This document shows positions 8,646-16,101 of a stretch of DNA of 63,802 bases, piece after piece. Below the pieces are notes generated by a model. That model saw only the letters and a list, made by a program, of their open reading frames with translations, was not told the origin of the DNA and searched no databases. A program made the position numbers and the translations under genes. The stretch comes from Candidatus Rokuibacteriota bacterium. GTDB taxonomy: Bacteria; Methylomirabilota; Methylomirabilia; Rokubacteriales; CSP1-6. The stretch's first letter is position 1. Each line of letters starts with the position of its first letter. The DNA is taken from contig QHTE01000044.1 in assembly GCA_003220685.1 (NCBI GenBank), forward strand, positions 180,223 to 244,024. The letters run 5' to 3'.

Positions 8646-9265
8646 TAGAGCGTCCTCTGAATGCCCTCCTCGCTCTCGCGCACGTAGTCCTCGAGGCTCT
8701 TGCCTTCCGGCTGGAGCTTGTCGTAGAGGACGCACGCCATCGAGGGCAGGACGGAGCGATCGGGCCACGCCGCGGGCTCCCAGAGCTGGGAGCGCCGGAA
8801 CGCCTTCGGGCAGTGCAGGAAGCACTCCTCGACTTCGACGGCGATCGCGACCCGCGGCCGCTTGCCCTTGGCCTCGAGCGATTCGAGGACGTCGTCGTCG
8901 CGCACGATCGCGGCGCGGCCGTTCACGCGCAAGGTCTCCTCGCGGCCGGGGATCAGGAAGATCATCCCGACGTGCGGGTTGTCGAGGAGGTTGCGCAGGC
9001 CGTCGAGCCGCCGGTTACCGGGACGGTCGGGGATCACGAGGTGGCGCTCGTCGAGCACGCGCACGAAGCCCGGCGCATCGCCCTTGGGCGAGACGTCACA
9101 GCGTCCCGTCGAGTCGGAGGTGGCCAGCAGCAGGAACGGCGCGTGGGCGATGAACTCCCGGCTGGGCGCGTCGATGAACGGCGACTCTTTCCTGATCGCC
9201 CGCTCGCTCGGCGTGCCCATCAGGTCGCGCAGCTCCTTCTCCGAGGTCACCACTCGCTTGAACAT
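8642..9265 (-). CDS. pyridoxamine 5'-phosphate oxidase-like FMN flavoprotein (PPOX class)
   Basis: The protein is 207 residues from the ATG at 9265, chosen because GAGGAGG precedes it; an in-frame start at 9313 lacks this. It contains the PPOX-type split beta-barrel signature FLLLATSDSTGRCDVSPKGD, then LVIPDRPGNRRLDGLRNLL and VGMIFLIPGREETLRVNGRA, which is typical of the subfamily often called MSMEG_1061-like. Members bind FMN or F420 and reduce or oxidise small molecules; the substrate here is unknown. The stop overlaps the proposed CTG start of hyuA, so the two are probably coupled. Confidence 0.85.
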   Translation of the reverse strand: MFKRVVTSEKELRDLMGTPSERAIRKESPFIDAPSREFIAHAPFLLLATSDSTGRCDVSPKGDAPGFVRVLDERHLVIPDRPGNRRLDGLRNLLDNPHVGMIFLIPGREETLRVNGRAAIVRDDDVLESLEAKGKRPRVAIAVEVEECFLHCPKAFRRSQLWEPAAWPDRSVLPSMACVLYDKLQPEGKSLEDYVRESEEGIQRTLY

Positions 9266-9314
9266 CGGATCCTCCTCAGTCGTGCAGCCAAAGTAGTCGG
9301 AGCCTTTCAACAAG

Positions 9315-10496
9315 TCAACGGTCGGTGTGGTCGCGGCGGATCGCGTACGGATACGGGCCCTCCGGCGATTTTCCCTCGGCGAACCGCCGGAGGCAGAACG
9401 CGTCGATGTCGACCGTCTTCGCGCGGCCGTCCAAAATCAGCTCGGCTATGCACGTGCCGACGGCGGGCGCGATCTTGAAGCCCGAGCCGCTGAACGCGGT
9501 CGCGAGGTACAAGCCGTCGATCCCGTCGACCCGTCCGAGGATCGCGTGCCGGTCGCGGCTGTAGCAGTCGACGGCGCGATAGCCGCGCGCGAGCGTGGCG
9601 CCCTCCATCGCCGGGATCCGGTGCGTCAGGATCTGGGCGCCGACGGCCGGCGCGCTCGGCGCCAGCACCATCGGCGCGTCGGGATCGAGATCCCACTCCT
9701 GACAGGGCACGCCGACGATCGTGCGGATTCCGCTCTCGGGCCGGAAGTAGGTGCCGAGCACGTTGTCGATGAAGATCACGTGCGGCTGCGCCAGCGCCGG
9801 CGGCCGCGTGACCTGCACCGTGTCGAGCCCCTTCGGTCGCGCCGGCAGCTCGATCCCGATCTCGCGGCAGATCCGCGGGGCCCAGGCGCCGGCGGCCACG
9901 ACGACGGCGCCGGCGTCGATACGCCCGGCGCTCGTCTCCACGCCGACGACGCGACTCTCACGGCGCCGGATCTTCCGGACCGGAGTCCACGGGAGGATCC
10001 GGACGCCGAGCTCCGATCCTCTGCGCGCGAAGCCGTCCACGGTCGTCGCGGGATCCGCGTAGCCGCTCTCGGGCTCCCAGGCCGCGGCGCCCAGGTCGTC
10101 GACGTTCGCGAAGGGCTGCAGATCGTGGAGCTCACCCGGCGTCAAGGCGACGGTGTTCACGCCGATCCCGCGCAGCATCGCGACGTTCTTCCGGAGCGCG
10201 TCGGCGTACGGCGGCGCGACGACGTTGACGAAGCCGGTGTGAGTGAACACGGGCGGCCCTCCCATGATCTCGGGCCAGTGCCGGAAGACCGGGAAGCTGG
10301 CAAACGCGAGCCGAGCGTCCCACTCGTTCGTGTAGTGCATGCGAACGAGCGCGCTCGAGCGGCCGGAGGCGCCGTTGGCGAGCGCGGCCTGCTCGCAGAG
10401 GACGACGCGGCTCACCCCGCGCGCCGCCAGCGCGTAGGCGATGCTCACGCCGTTGACTCCGCCTCCGACCACGACGACGTCGGCCGTCTCGATCAC
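9315..10496 (-). CDS. FAD-dependent oxidoreductase of the DAO family
   Basis: The 393-residue protein begins with the Rossmann dinucleotide-binding motif VVVVGGGVNGVSIAYALAARG and an acidic residue (CEQ) at the end of the second strand, which selects FAD. The layout matches D-amino-acid oxidase, sarcosine oxidase beta and glycine oxidase: a central RIDAGAVVVAAGAWAPRICREIG segment and the C-terminal DGLYLATAFSGSGFKIAPAVGTCIAELI FAD-contact region. It would oxidise a C-N bond in an amino acid or N-methyl amino acid. Its position next to hydantoinase genes suits breakdown of an N-methylated or cyclic amino-acid derivative; that is inference. Translation starts with GTG. Confidence 0.87.
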   Translation of the reverse strand: MIETADVVVVGGGVNGVSIAYALAARGVSRVVLCEQAALANGASGRSSALVRMHYTNEWDARLAFASFPVFRHWPEIMGGPPVFTHTGFVNVVAPPYADALRKNVAMLRGIGVNTVALTPGELHDLQPFANVDDLGAAAWEPESGYADPATTVDGFARRGSELGVRILPWTPVRKIRRRESRVVGVETSAGRIDAGAVVVAAGAWAPRICREIGIELPARPKGLDTVQVTRPPALAQPHVIFIDNVLGTYFRPESGIRTIVGVPCQEWDLDPDAPMVLAPSAPAVGAQILTHRIPAMEGATLARGYRAVDCYSRDRHAILGRVDGIDGLYLATAFSGSGFKIAPAVGTCIAELILDGRAKTVDIDAFCLRRFAEGKSPEGPYPYAIRRDHTDR

Positions 10497-10548
10497 CTGG
10501 GGCTCCCCGTCGCCAGATACCTTATCATGTGCTGAGCCTCGCCGACCC

Positions 10549-10577
10549 TTTCACAACGGGGCGCCGGCGGTGTTTCA
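10549..10577 (+). promoter_or_regulatory. candidate ECF-type promoter upstream of the sigma gene
   Basis: TTTCACA (10549-10555) is followed after 12 bases by CGGTGT (10568-10573). The same two blocks with the same spacing occur upstream of the small-protein gene at 12173. ECF promoters commonly have a CAC/AAC-containing -35 block and a GT- or CGT-containing -10 block about 16 bases apart, which fits. The start codon at 10581 or 10584 is so close that the transcript would be leaderless or nearly so. The function is inferred from the duplicated motif. Confidence 0.5.
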
Positions 10578-10580
10578 CGC

Positions 10581-11141
10581 ATGATGGGCGAACAGCCGTT
10601 CGAGACGATCGTGGGCGCGCATCACGCGGAGATCTATCGTTATCTGCGCAGGGTCACCGCCCGGCCCGCCGAGGCGGAGGATCTCTCACAAGAGACGTTT
10701 CTTCGCGCCTACCGGGCCTACCGCACCCTGGGCCCGGACGCCAACGTCCGAGCCTGGCTCTTCACGATCGCGACCAACTTGAGCCGGAATCACTTCCGAT
10801 CCGAGAAGCGCCGGCGAGTCGCCCATCAGGCGGTGTCGGTGGAGCGGCGCGAGGCCGATCCGGAAGGACCGGAGGACGAAGCGCGGTTCGGCGAGGCGCG
10901 AGCGCGTCTCGAGGCCACGGTGCGGGCCCTTCCCCTCAAGCAACGCCTCGCGTTCGTCATGCGTAAAATCCACGACCTCGATTACGAAGCGATCGGCCGA
11001 AGCCTCGACTGCTCGGCGGAGAGCGCGCGGGCGCACGTGTTCCAGGCACTCCGCAAGATCCGCCTGAGCCTCAACGGTCACGAGCTTCCGGCTGGCGGAG
11101 GCGCCGCAACGAGCCCACTCGGCATGGAGCGACCGCGATGA
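10581..11141 (+). CDS. RNA polymerase ECF-type sigma factor
   Basis: The 186-residue protein has only regions 2 and 4, as in ECF sigma factors. Region 2 (about residues 8-78) includes HHAEIYRYLRRVT, EAEDLSQETFLRAYRAY and VRAWLFTIATNLSRNHFRSEKRR, covering core binding and -10 recognition. Region 4 (about 115-170) includes LPLKQRLAFVMRKIHDLDYEAIGRSL and SAESARAHVFQALRKIRLSL, the -35-binding helix-turn-helix. ATG occurs at both 10581 and 10584. Its stop overlaps the next start by ATGA, so it is translationally coupled to the zinc-finger/alkyltransferase protein. That is the standard sigma/anti-sigma gene arrangement. Autoregulation is likely from the promoter-like motif directly upstream. Confidence 0.93.
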   Translation: MMGEQPFETIVGAHHAEIYRYLRRVTARPAEAEDLSQETFLRAYRAYRTLGPDANVRAWLFTIATNLSRNHFRSEKRRRVAHQAVSVERREADPEGPEDEARFGEARARLEATVRALPLKQRLAFVMRKIHDLDYEAIGRSLDCSAESARAHVFQALRKIRLSLNGHELPAGGGAATSPLGMERPR

Positions 11142-12106
11142 CGCGTAAACCGCAAATGTGCCTCGAGATCGAACCCGACCTCGTCGCCGCCGCGACGGGC
11201 GACGCCGAGCCCGGCGCCGCGCGCCGCGTCGAGCATCACATCGATGCGTGCGGGGCCTGCCGCCGCGAGTTTCACCGCTATCGCGAGATCGAGGGGGTCG
11301 TGGGCGCGCTCCGGCGCGTGCCGGCGGCGGCGGGCGAGGCCCTCGCCCGCGAGGGGCTCGAGTCGAGGCTGGCCGATCTGCGGTCGCGTCTGGTCTCGTA
11401 CCGGGTGTTTCCCTCGCCGCTCGGCCACATTCTCATCGCGCGGTCGGAGCACGGGGTGTCGCTCGTCGAGTATCTCCACGGCCGAGCCGACCTGAGAGCC
11501 TCGCGGCTCTCCCGCGTCGCCGGCGTCGAGCTGCAGGAGGACGGCGCCGAGATCGAGACGCTCTACCGCGAGCTGCTCGAGTACCTGCGCGGCGACCGCA
11601 CGCGTCTGGAGTGGCCAATCGATCTGCGCCTGGCGCGCAGCGACTTCCACCGCGCGGTGCTGCGCGCGACGGCCGCGATCCCGTACGGCGCGGTCACCTC
11701 GTACGCCGGCATCGCCGTCGAGATCGGCAGGCCCGCGGCCACGCGCGCGGTGGCGCAGGCGCTGCGCTGGAACCCGCTGCCGATCGTCGTGCCGTGCCAT
11801 CGCATCATCGGAACCTCGGGCGCGCTCACCGGCTATTCGGGCGACCGGGTCGGGCTCAAGCAGCAGCTCCTCGCCGTCGAGGGCATCCGCGCGATCGGCC
11901 CGCGCAGCGACTCGCGCGTGGCGCGGAACACCCTCTATCACTACGATCGCAACGACCAGCGCGAGTATTGCCTGCCGACCTGCGGCGACATCGCGCGCCG
12001 TCCGATCGGCCCCGTCACCCTGCTGGCCTCGCGCGAGCTCGCGGGCTCGCTCGGGCTCGTGCCCTGCACGAGCTGCCGCCCGGATCTGCACCCACTCGCC
12101 GCGTAG
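11138..12106 (+). CDS. anti-sigma zinc finger - O6-alkylguanine-DNA alkyltransferase - Ada-type zinc domain protein
   Basis: Three parts are visible in 322 residues. Residues 1-50 are a zf-HC2/ZAS anti-sigma zinc finger: C8, then H34-x3-C38-x2-C41. Residues of about 90-250 are an alkyltransferase with the active-site motif PCHRIIG (nucleophile C220), IPYGAVTSYAGIA and ATRAVAQAL. Residues of about 265-318 resemble the metal-binding, phosphotriester-repair domain normally at the N-terminus of Ada. There, C278-x3-C282-x27-C310-x2-C313 nearly matches the C38/C42/C69/C72 spacing of E. coli Ada and ends CTSCRPD like CKRCQPD. The family roles are direct damage reversal by cysteine methylation and, for ZAS domains, sigma-factor sequestration. 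The combination, with the Ada domain moved to the C-terminus, suggests a damage-sensing anti-sigma factor. The AraC-type DNA-binding domain of Ada is absent. Confidence 0.88.
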   Translation: MTRKPQMCLEIEPDLVAAATGDAEPGAARRVEHHIDACGACRREFHRYREIEGVVGALRRVPAAAGEALAREGLESRLADLRSRLVSYRVFPSPLGHILIARSEHGVSLVEYLHGRADLRASRLSRVAGVELQEDGAEIETLYRELLEYLRGDRTRLEWPIDLRLARSDFHRAVLRATAAIPYGAVTSYAGIAVEIGRPAATRAVAQALRWNPLPIVVPCHRIIGTSGALTGYSGDRVGLKQQLLAVEGIRAIGPRSDSRVARNTLYHYDRNDQREYCLPTCGDIARRPIGPVTLLASRELAGSLGLVPCTSCRPDLHPLAA

Positions 12107-12118
12107 CTTCGCTCGCCG

Positions 12119-12147
12119 TTTCACACCCGCCTCCCCGCGGTGTCATA
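12119..12147 (+). promoter_or_regulatory. second copy of the ECF-type promoter motif
   Basis: TTTCACA (12119-12125), 12 bases, then CGGTGT (12138-12143), identical in blocks and spacing to the copy before the sigma gene at 10549. It lies 30 bases before the ATG at 12173, which also has a strong GGGAGGAGG ribosome-binding site, so a short leader of about 20 bases is expected. This makes the 12173-12783 gene pair a candidate target of the neighbouring sigma factor. Confidence 0.5.
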
Positions 12148-12172
12148 GGGAGCAACAAGGGAGGAGGCGGAC

Positions 12173-12577
12173 ATGCAATCGGTAGTGCTCGGCTCGCTGT
12201 CCCTGTTGGTGGCGTTGTTCCCGGTCGCACTGCTCGCGGCGGCGCTGCGGCTCGCCAGCTGGCGCCAGCGTCTGCGGCTCGCGGAGATCGCGCGCCAGAT
12301 CGCGGTGACCGACGCTGTCCACGGCGCGCTCGGCGCGGTCGTCTCGCCGGTCGTGCGGCGCACGCGGTGGGGCGGGTGGCGGCTCACGATCCCGGTGCCG
12401 CTCGATCGGCCCGACACCGTGATGCACGTGGTGGACGCGGCGTCGAGCGTCTTCAGCGAGGCCGAGCGGACGAGACCGCGGCGCTTCGAGATCGTGCTGA
12501 CCCAGCAGGAGAGACCGGTGCCGCGGCGAGCCCACATGCTGGTCTTGGCGAGAGGAGAGTCGGTGTCATGGACGTGA
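12173..12577 (+). CDS. membrane-anchored hypothetical protein in the sigma cassette
   Basis: The 134-residue protein starts with a transmembrane segment (VVLGSLSLLVALFPVALLAAALRLA) without a clear cleavage site, so it is probably anchored with a cytoplasmic C-terminal domain. After a basic linker (SWRQRLRLAEIARQ), a region of about 85 residues contains VVRRTRWGGWRLTIPVPLDRPDTVMHVVDAA and RRFEIVLTQQ. I do not recognise the family. The GGGAGGAGG site before the ATG is one of the strongest in the window. It overlaps the next gene by ten bases and sits directly behind a copy of the presumed ECF promoter. Confidence 0.7.
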   Translation: MQSVVLGSLSLLVALFPVALLAAALRLASWRQRLRLAEIARQIAVTDAVHGALGAVVSPVVRRTRWGGWRLTIPVPLDRPDTVMHVVDAASSVFSEAERTRPRRFEIVLTQQERPVPRRAHMLVLARGESVSWT

Positions 12578-12783
12578 ACAGCTATCTGGTCGAGTGGCTG
12601 GCGAAGGAACACCTGCGCGAGCTCGGCGGCGCGCTGGCGCGGCAGCAGCTGGCGGCGTCGGTCAGGCCGCGGTCACCGCTGCGCGTCAGGCTCGGGTTGG
12701 CGTTGATCGGCCTGGGACAGCGGCTGCAGGGAAGCCGCACTCGGGTCGCCGCTCCGGCAGCCGGAGCCTCTGCCGCCTCGTAA
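12568..12783 (+). CDS. small hypothetical protein, last gene of the sigma cassette
   Basis: A 71-residue frame starts at ATG 12568, preceded by GAGGAGAG, and overlaps the previous gene by ten bases. The protein, MDVNSYLVEWLAKEHLREL onward, is helical and basic: an amphipathic N-terminal helix, an AALARQQLA-like stretch, then RLGLALIGLGQRLQGSR, which could be a short membrane-associated helix. No family is recognised. Support comes from the ribosome-binding site, the tight overlap and the terminator 11 bases beyond its stop. Its role in the alkylation-linked cassette is unknown. Confidence 0.6.
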   Translation: MDVNSYLVEWLAKEHLRELGGALARQQLAASVRPRSPLRVRLGLALIGLGQRLQGSRTRVAAPAAGASAAS

Positions 12784-12793
12784 CCGCGACGTC

Positions 12794-12821
12794 AATCGGG
12801 GGAGCCCAGGCTCCCCCGATT
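12794..12821. terminator. bidirectional hairpin terminator between convergent genes
   Basis: A perfect 13-bp inverted repeat (arms 12794-12806 and 12809-12821, AATCGGGGGAGCC and its complement) has only two bases between the arms, so in practice about 12 pairs with a four-base loop. It sits between the end of the sigma cassette and the end of hyuB, overlapping the hyuB stop codon. No long T-run follows, but the ATTACTTCTTC stretch on the plus strand is pyrimidine-rich. Confidence 0.75.
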
Positions 12822-14460
12822 ACTTCTTCACGAAGCCGTTCTCTCGATCGCCGGCCCGCGCGGCCCGGCTGCGCTTCGAGGGCGGGCCATAGCCGCCCCC
12901 GCCGGACGACTCGATCAGGAACACGTCGCCCTTCCGGACGGGGACTCCGACTTCCTTGGTCTTTAGGACGCGGGTCGCGCGCCCCCGCGACTCGAGCCGG
13001 TAGCGATGCGGCAGACCGTCCTTGCCGCCGAGCAGACCGTACGGCGGGTGGCGCACGCCGTCGCCCGCGGTGTTGGCCACCGCCGGCTCCTCGATGTCGA
13101 CGCGCAGCCGCAGCACCGCGCCGACGCCCCCGCGATGCATGCCGTCGCCGGCCGAATCGGGACGGAATTCGTGGCGCTCGAAGGTCAGCGGGAACCGCGC
13201 CTCGGCGACCTCGACGCTGCCGAACTTGATCCCGCCGGCGGCCTGCCCTTCGCCCGCGGTCTCCCAGCCGTCCCCCGCCGCACTTGCGCCGCCGCCCGGC
13301 CGCGCGTGGAACATGTGCCAGATGAACGGCTTGCGCGTCCTGGGATTGATCCCCTTGATCGCGATGCGGAACCGCCGGCCCCATCCCGAGAGCACGCGGT
13401 CCGGGCACGCCGGGGCCAGCGCGCGGATCATCGCCTCGGCGATCTCCTGGGCGCAGTGATTCGTCGAGAGCGTGACCGGCGCCGGCGGGTATGGCCAGAC
13501 GATCGTGCCTTGCTTCGCGATCACCTTGACCGGCCGGAACGTGCCCGAGTTCTTCGGCGTCCGCGGGTCGATGAGGTACGCGAAGGCCATGTGCACCGCC
13601 GACATCGTGTTCGGGAACGACGAGTTGACGAATCCGGAGACTTGCGGATGCGAGTCGCTCAGGTCGACCGTCAGCGCGTCGCCGCGCTTGGTGACGGTCG
13701 CGCGGATCCAGATGTCGGTGAACTCGTGGCCGTCGTCGTCCAGGATCGTCTCGCCGCGATAGACGCCGTCCTTCCAGGTGGCGACGCACGCGCGCGCCTG
13801 CCGCTCGGCGCCGTCGAGGATCTCGTCCACGGCCTCGAGGACCGTCGCGGCGCCGTAGTCGGCGGTCAGCGCGAGCAGGCGCCGCTCGCCGACGCGCGCC
13901 GAACCGATCATGGCCCGGAGGTCGCCCATGAAGTCGTGCGGGTGGCGGACGTTCGTCGTGATCATGCGCAACACGTCGTCGCGCAGCTCGCCGGCGTCGT
14001 AGAGCTTCAGCGGCGTGATCCGCAGGCCCTCCTGCCAGATCTCGGTGGCGCCGGGATTGTAGGCGCCGTGGGTCGAGCCGCCGATGTCGCTCTGGTGAGC
14101 GCGGTTGACGGACCAGAAGGCGACCTCGTCGCCGACGAACACCGGCACGAACGCCGTCAAATCAGGAAGATGGTTGTTGCCGTGATAGGGGTCGTTGAGG
14201 AGATAGACGTCGCCCGGTCTCACGCGCCCCTTGAAGGCGTCGCGCACCGATTCCACGGCCCACGGGATCGCGCCCACGTGGATCGGCACATGCTCCGCCT
14301 GCGCGATCAGCCTGGCTCCGGCGTCGCAGAGCGCCGTCGAGAAGTCGCGGCTCGAGTTCAGGATCTGGGAATACGCCGTGCGCAGCATGGCCTCGCCCAT
14401 CTCCTGCACGATGGCCTCGAGGCGATGGGTCAGGACCGACACGGTCACTGGATCGCTCAT
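12820..14460 (-). CDS. hyuB: hydantoinase B/oxoprolinase family protein, HyuB type
   Basis: The 546-residue protein starts at ATG 14460 (MSDPVTVSVLTHRLEAIVQE), which matches the usual HyuB N-terminus; an in-frame upstream extension to 14517 is not protein-like. Conserved family segments are SRDFSTALCDAGARLIAQ, HVGAIPWAV, GDVYLLNDPYHGNNHLPD, HQSDIGGSTHGAYNPGATEIWQEGLRI and the C-terminal SGGGGYGPPSKR. HyuB works with HyuA in ATP-dependent hydrolysis of hydantoin-like or oxoproline-like rings. HyuA (6600-8645) is on the same strand but separated by two metabolic genes and an opposite-strand sigma cassette. The chromate transporter gene diverges 23 bases upstream. Confidence 0.9.
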   Translation of the reverse strand: MSDPVTVSVLTHRLEAIVQEMGEAMLRTAYSQILNSSRDFSTALCDAGARLIAQAEHVPIHVGAIPWAVESVRDAFKGRVRPGDVYLLNDPYHGNNHLPDLTAFVPVFVGDEVAFWSVNRAHQSDIGGSTHGAYNPGATEIWQEGLRITPLKLYDAGELRDDVLRMITTNVRHPHDFMGDLRAMIGSARVGERRLLALTADYGAATVLEAVDEILDGAERQARACVATWKDGVYRGETILDDDGHEFTDIWIRATVTKRGDALTVDLSDSHPQVSGFVNSSFPNTMSAVHMAFAYLIDPRTPKNSGTFRPVKVIAKQGTIVWPYPPAPVTLSTNHCAQEIAEAMIRALAPACPDRVLSGWGRRFRIAIKGINPRTRKPFIWHMFHARPGGGASAAGDGWETAGEGQAAGGIKFGSVEVAEARFPLTFERHEFRPDSAGDGMHRGGVGAVLRLRVDIEEPAVANTAGDGVRHPPYGLLGGKDGLPHRYRLESRGRATRVLKTKEVGVPVRKGDVFLIESSGGGGYGPPSKRSRAARAGDRENGFVKK

Positions 14461-14483
14461 GGCCTCCACATTATCATCGCCGG

Positions 14484-15641
14484 GTGCACGACGTCGGGCG
14501 GCCGTCCCCGGGACCACTGCGCGAGGTCGCCGCGCTCTTCCTGAAGCTCGGCTTCGTCGCGTTCGGCGGGCCCGCGGCCCACATCGCGCTGATGCGCGAC
14601 GAGGTCGTGAAGCGGCGGCGGTGGGTGACGGAGCAGCAGTTCCTCGATCTGCTCGGCGCGAGCAATCTCATCCCCGGCCCCACCTCGACGGAGCTGGCGA
14701 TCTACCTCGGCTACGCGCGCGCGGGCTGGCGCGGCCTCGTGCTGGCCGGGACCTTGTTCATCTTGCCGGCGGCGCTCATCTCGCTGGCGATCGCCTGGGC
14801 CTACGTGCGTTACGGATCCACGCCGGAGGCGACGTGGCTCCTGTACGGGATCAAGCCCGTGATCATCGCCGTCGTCGTCCAGGCGATCTGGGCGTTGGTG
14901 AAGACGGCGGTCAAGGGATATCTTCACGCCGCGGTCGGGGCGCTCGTGCTCGTGCTCTACGCGGTCGGGATCAACGAGATCGTGCTGCTGCTCGGCGGCG
15001 GCGTTCTGGTCATGGCCGCACGCCAGGGCCCGGGCCTTCGCCGCCCGCCGCGCGCGCTGGCGCTCGTGCCGATGGTCGGCGCTCCGGCGCTTCCGGGCGT
15101 CGCCGGCGGCGCGGTCGACCCGGTCAGCCTGTTCCTCGTGTTCCTGAAGATCGGCGCGGTGCTGTACGGAAGCGGCTACGTGCTGCTCGCGTTCCTGCGC
15201 AACGACTTCGTCGTGCGCCTCGGATGGCTCACCGACCAGCAGCTCATCGACGCCGTCGCCGTCGGTCAGCTGACGCCGGGCCCTGTTTTCACCACCGCGA
15301 CCTTCATCGGCTACGTCGTGGCCGGAGCGAGCGGCGCCGCGCTCGCCACCATCGCGATCTTCCTCCCGTCGTTCGTGTTCGTCGCCGCGGTCTACCCGAT
15401 CGTCCCGCGCCTGCGCGGCTCCGTCTGGATGAGCGCGTTCCTCGACGGCGTGAACGTCGCGGCGATCGGCCTGATGCTGGCGGTCACCTGGCAGCTCGGT
15501 CGAAGCGCCGTGGTCGACTGGCCGAGTGCCGGCCTGGCCCTGGTGGCGGCGGTGCTCCTCCTGAGGTGGCGGATCAACTCGGTGTGGCTGATCGCGGGCG
15601 GCGCGGCCGTCGGCGCGGTCGTCCGGTGGCTCGGTCGGTGA
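14484..15641 (+). CDS. chrA: chromate transporter, two-domain ChrA type
   Basis: The 385-residue protein has two homologous halves. The first carries FLKLGFVAFGGPAAHIALM and DLLGASNLIPGPTSTELAIYLGY. The second carries FLKIGAVLYGSGYVLLAFL and DAVAVGQLTPGPVFTTATFIGY. The GG/GSGY and N-L-I-P-G-P/Q-L-T-P-G-P motifs define the CHR family. About ten membrane segments are visible. ChrA exports chromate from the cytoplasm; many family members annotated this way have untested substrates. Translation starts at GTG 14484, and no chrB-like regulator is adjacent. Confidence 0.92.
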   Translation: MHDVGRPSPGPLREVAALFLKLGFVAFGGPAAHIALMRDEVVKRRRWVTEQQFLDLLGASNLIPGPTSTELAIYLGYARAGWRGLVLAGTLFILPAALISLAIAWAYVRYGSTPEATWLLYGIKPVIIAVVVQAIWALVKTAVKGYLHAAVGALVLVLYAVGINEIVLLLGGGVLVMAARQGPGLRRPPRALALVPMVGAPALPGVAGGAVDPVSLFLVFLKIGAVLYGSGYVLLAFLRNDFVVRLGWLTDQQLIDAVAVGQLTPGPVFTTATFIGYVVAGASGAALATIAIFLPSFVFVAAVYPIVPRLRGSVWMSAFLDGVNVAAIGLMLAVTWQLGRSAVVDWPSAGLALVAAVLLLRWRINSVWLIAGGAAVGAVVRWLGR

Positions 15642-15680
15642 AGCGGCCCGCCGCGGGGCGGTGAGCGCGGCTCGGCGGGG

Positions 15681-16100
15681 TCAGGCCGCGCCGGCCGAAC
15701 GGGAGGCGGCGGCCAGCGCGACCAGCATCTCGAGCTGCTGGAGATCGAACGGCTTGGGGACGTAGGCGAAGATGCCGTTCTTGAGCGCGCTCGCCGCGCT
15801 CTTGTTGTCCTCGTTGCCCGTCAGCATGAGAATCGGCGTCTGCAGCCTGCGCCGGCGTATCTCCGCGAGGAGCTCGAGGCCCGTCATCCGCGGCATGTAC
15901 AGGTCGAGCAAGATCAGGTCGAACGGCCCGCGCTCGATCGCCGCCAGGCCCTCGGCGCCGTCGGCGGCCGTCTCGACTGCGTACGCGTGATCGTGGCGGA
16001 ACAGACCGAGCGCGTCTCGCAGCACGCATACGATCGGCTCATCGTCGTCGACGATCAGCACGCGCTTGGTCGCGCGCGCGGTGGTGGCGAGCGCGGCCAT
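15681..16100 (-). CDS. single-domain response regulator (CheY-like receiver)
   Basis: The 139-residue protein is a lone receiver domain: acidic pocket VDDDEP (residues 17-22), phosphoacceptor D66 in LILLDLYMP, Thr in MLTGNED and Lys in YVPKPF. There is no output domain. It begins one base after the stop codon of the GAF-GGDEF gene, so the two are almost certainly cotranscribed and coupled. The receiver may pass phosphoryl signals to or from the diguanylate cyclase pathway, or interact with a separate kinase; the latter cannot be told from sequence. Confidence 0.92.
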   Translation of the reverse strand: MAALATTARATKRVLIVDDDEPIVCVLRDALGLFRHDHAYAVETAADGAEGLAAIERGPFDLILLDLYMPRMTGLELLAEIRRRRLQTPILMLTGNEDNKSAASALKNGIFAYVPKPFDLQQLEMLVALAAASRSAGAA

Positions 16101-16101
16101 C

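Noticed and set aside
11158..12783. 541-codon plus-strand frame overlapping the alkyltransferase gene
   Set aside because: It is Arg/Ala-rich nonsense over the alkyltransferase; only its last 71 codons, from ATG 12568, form a plausible gene.
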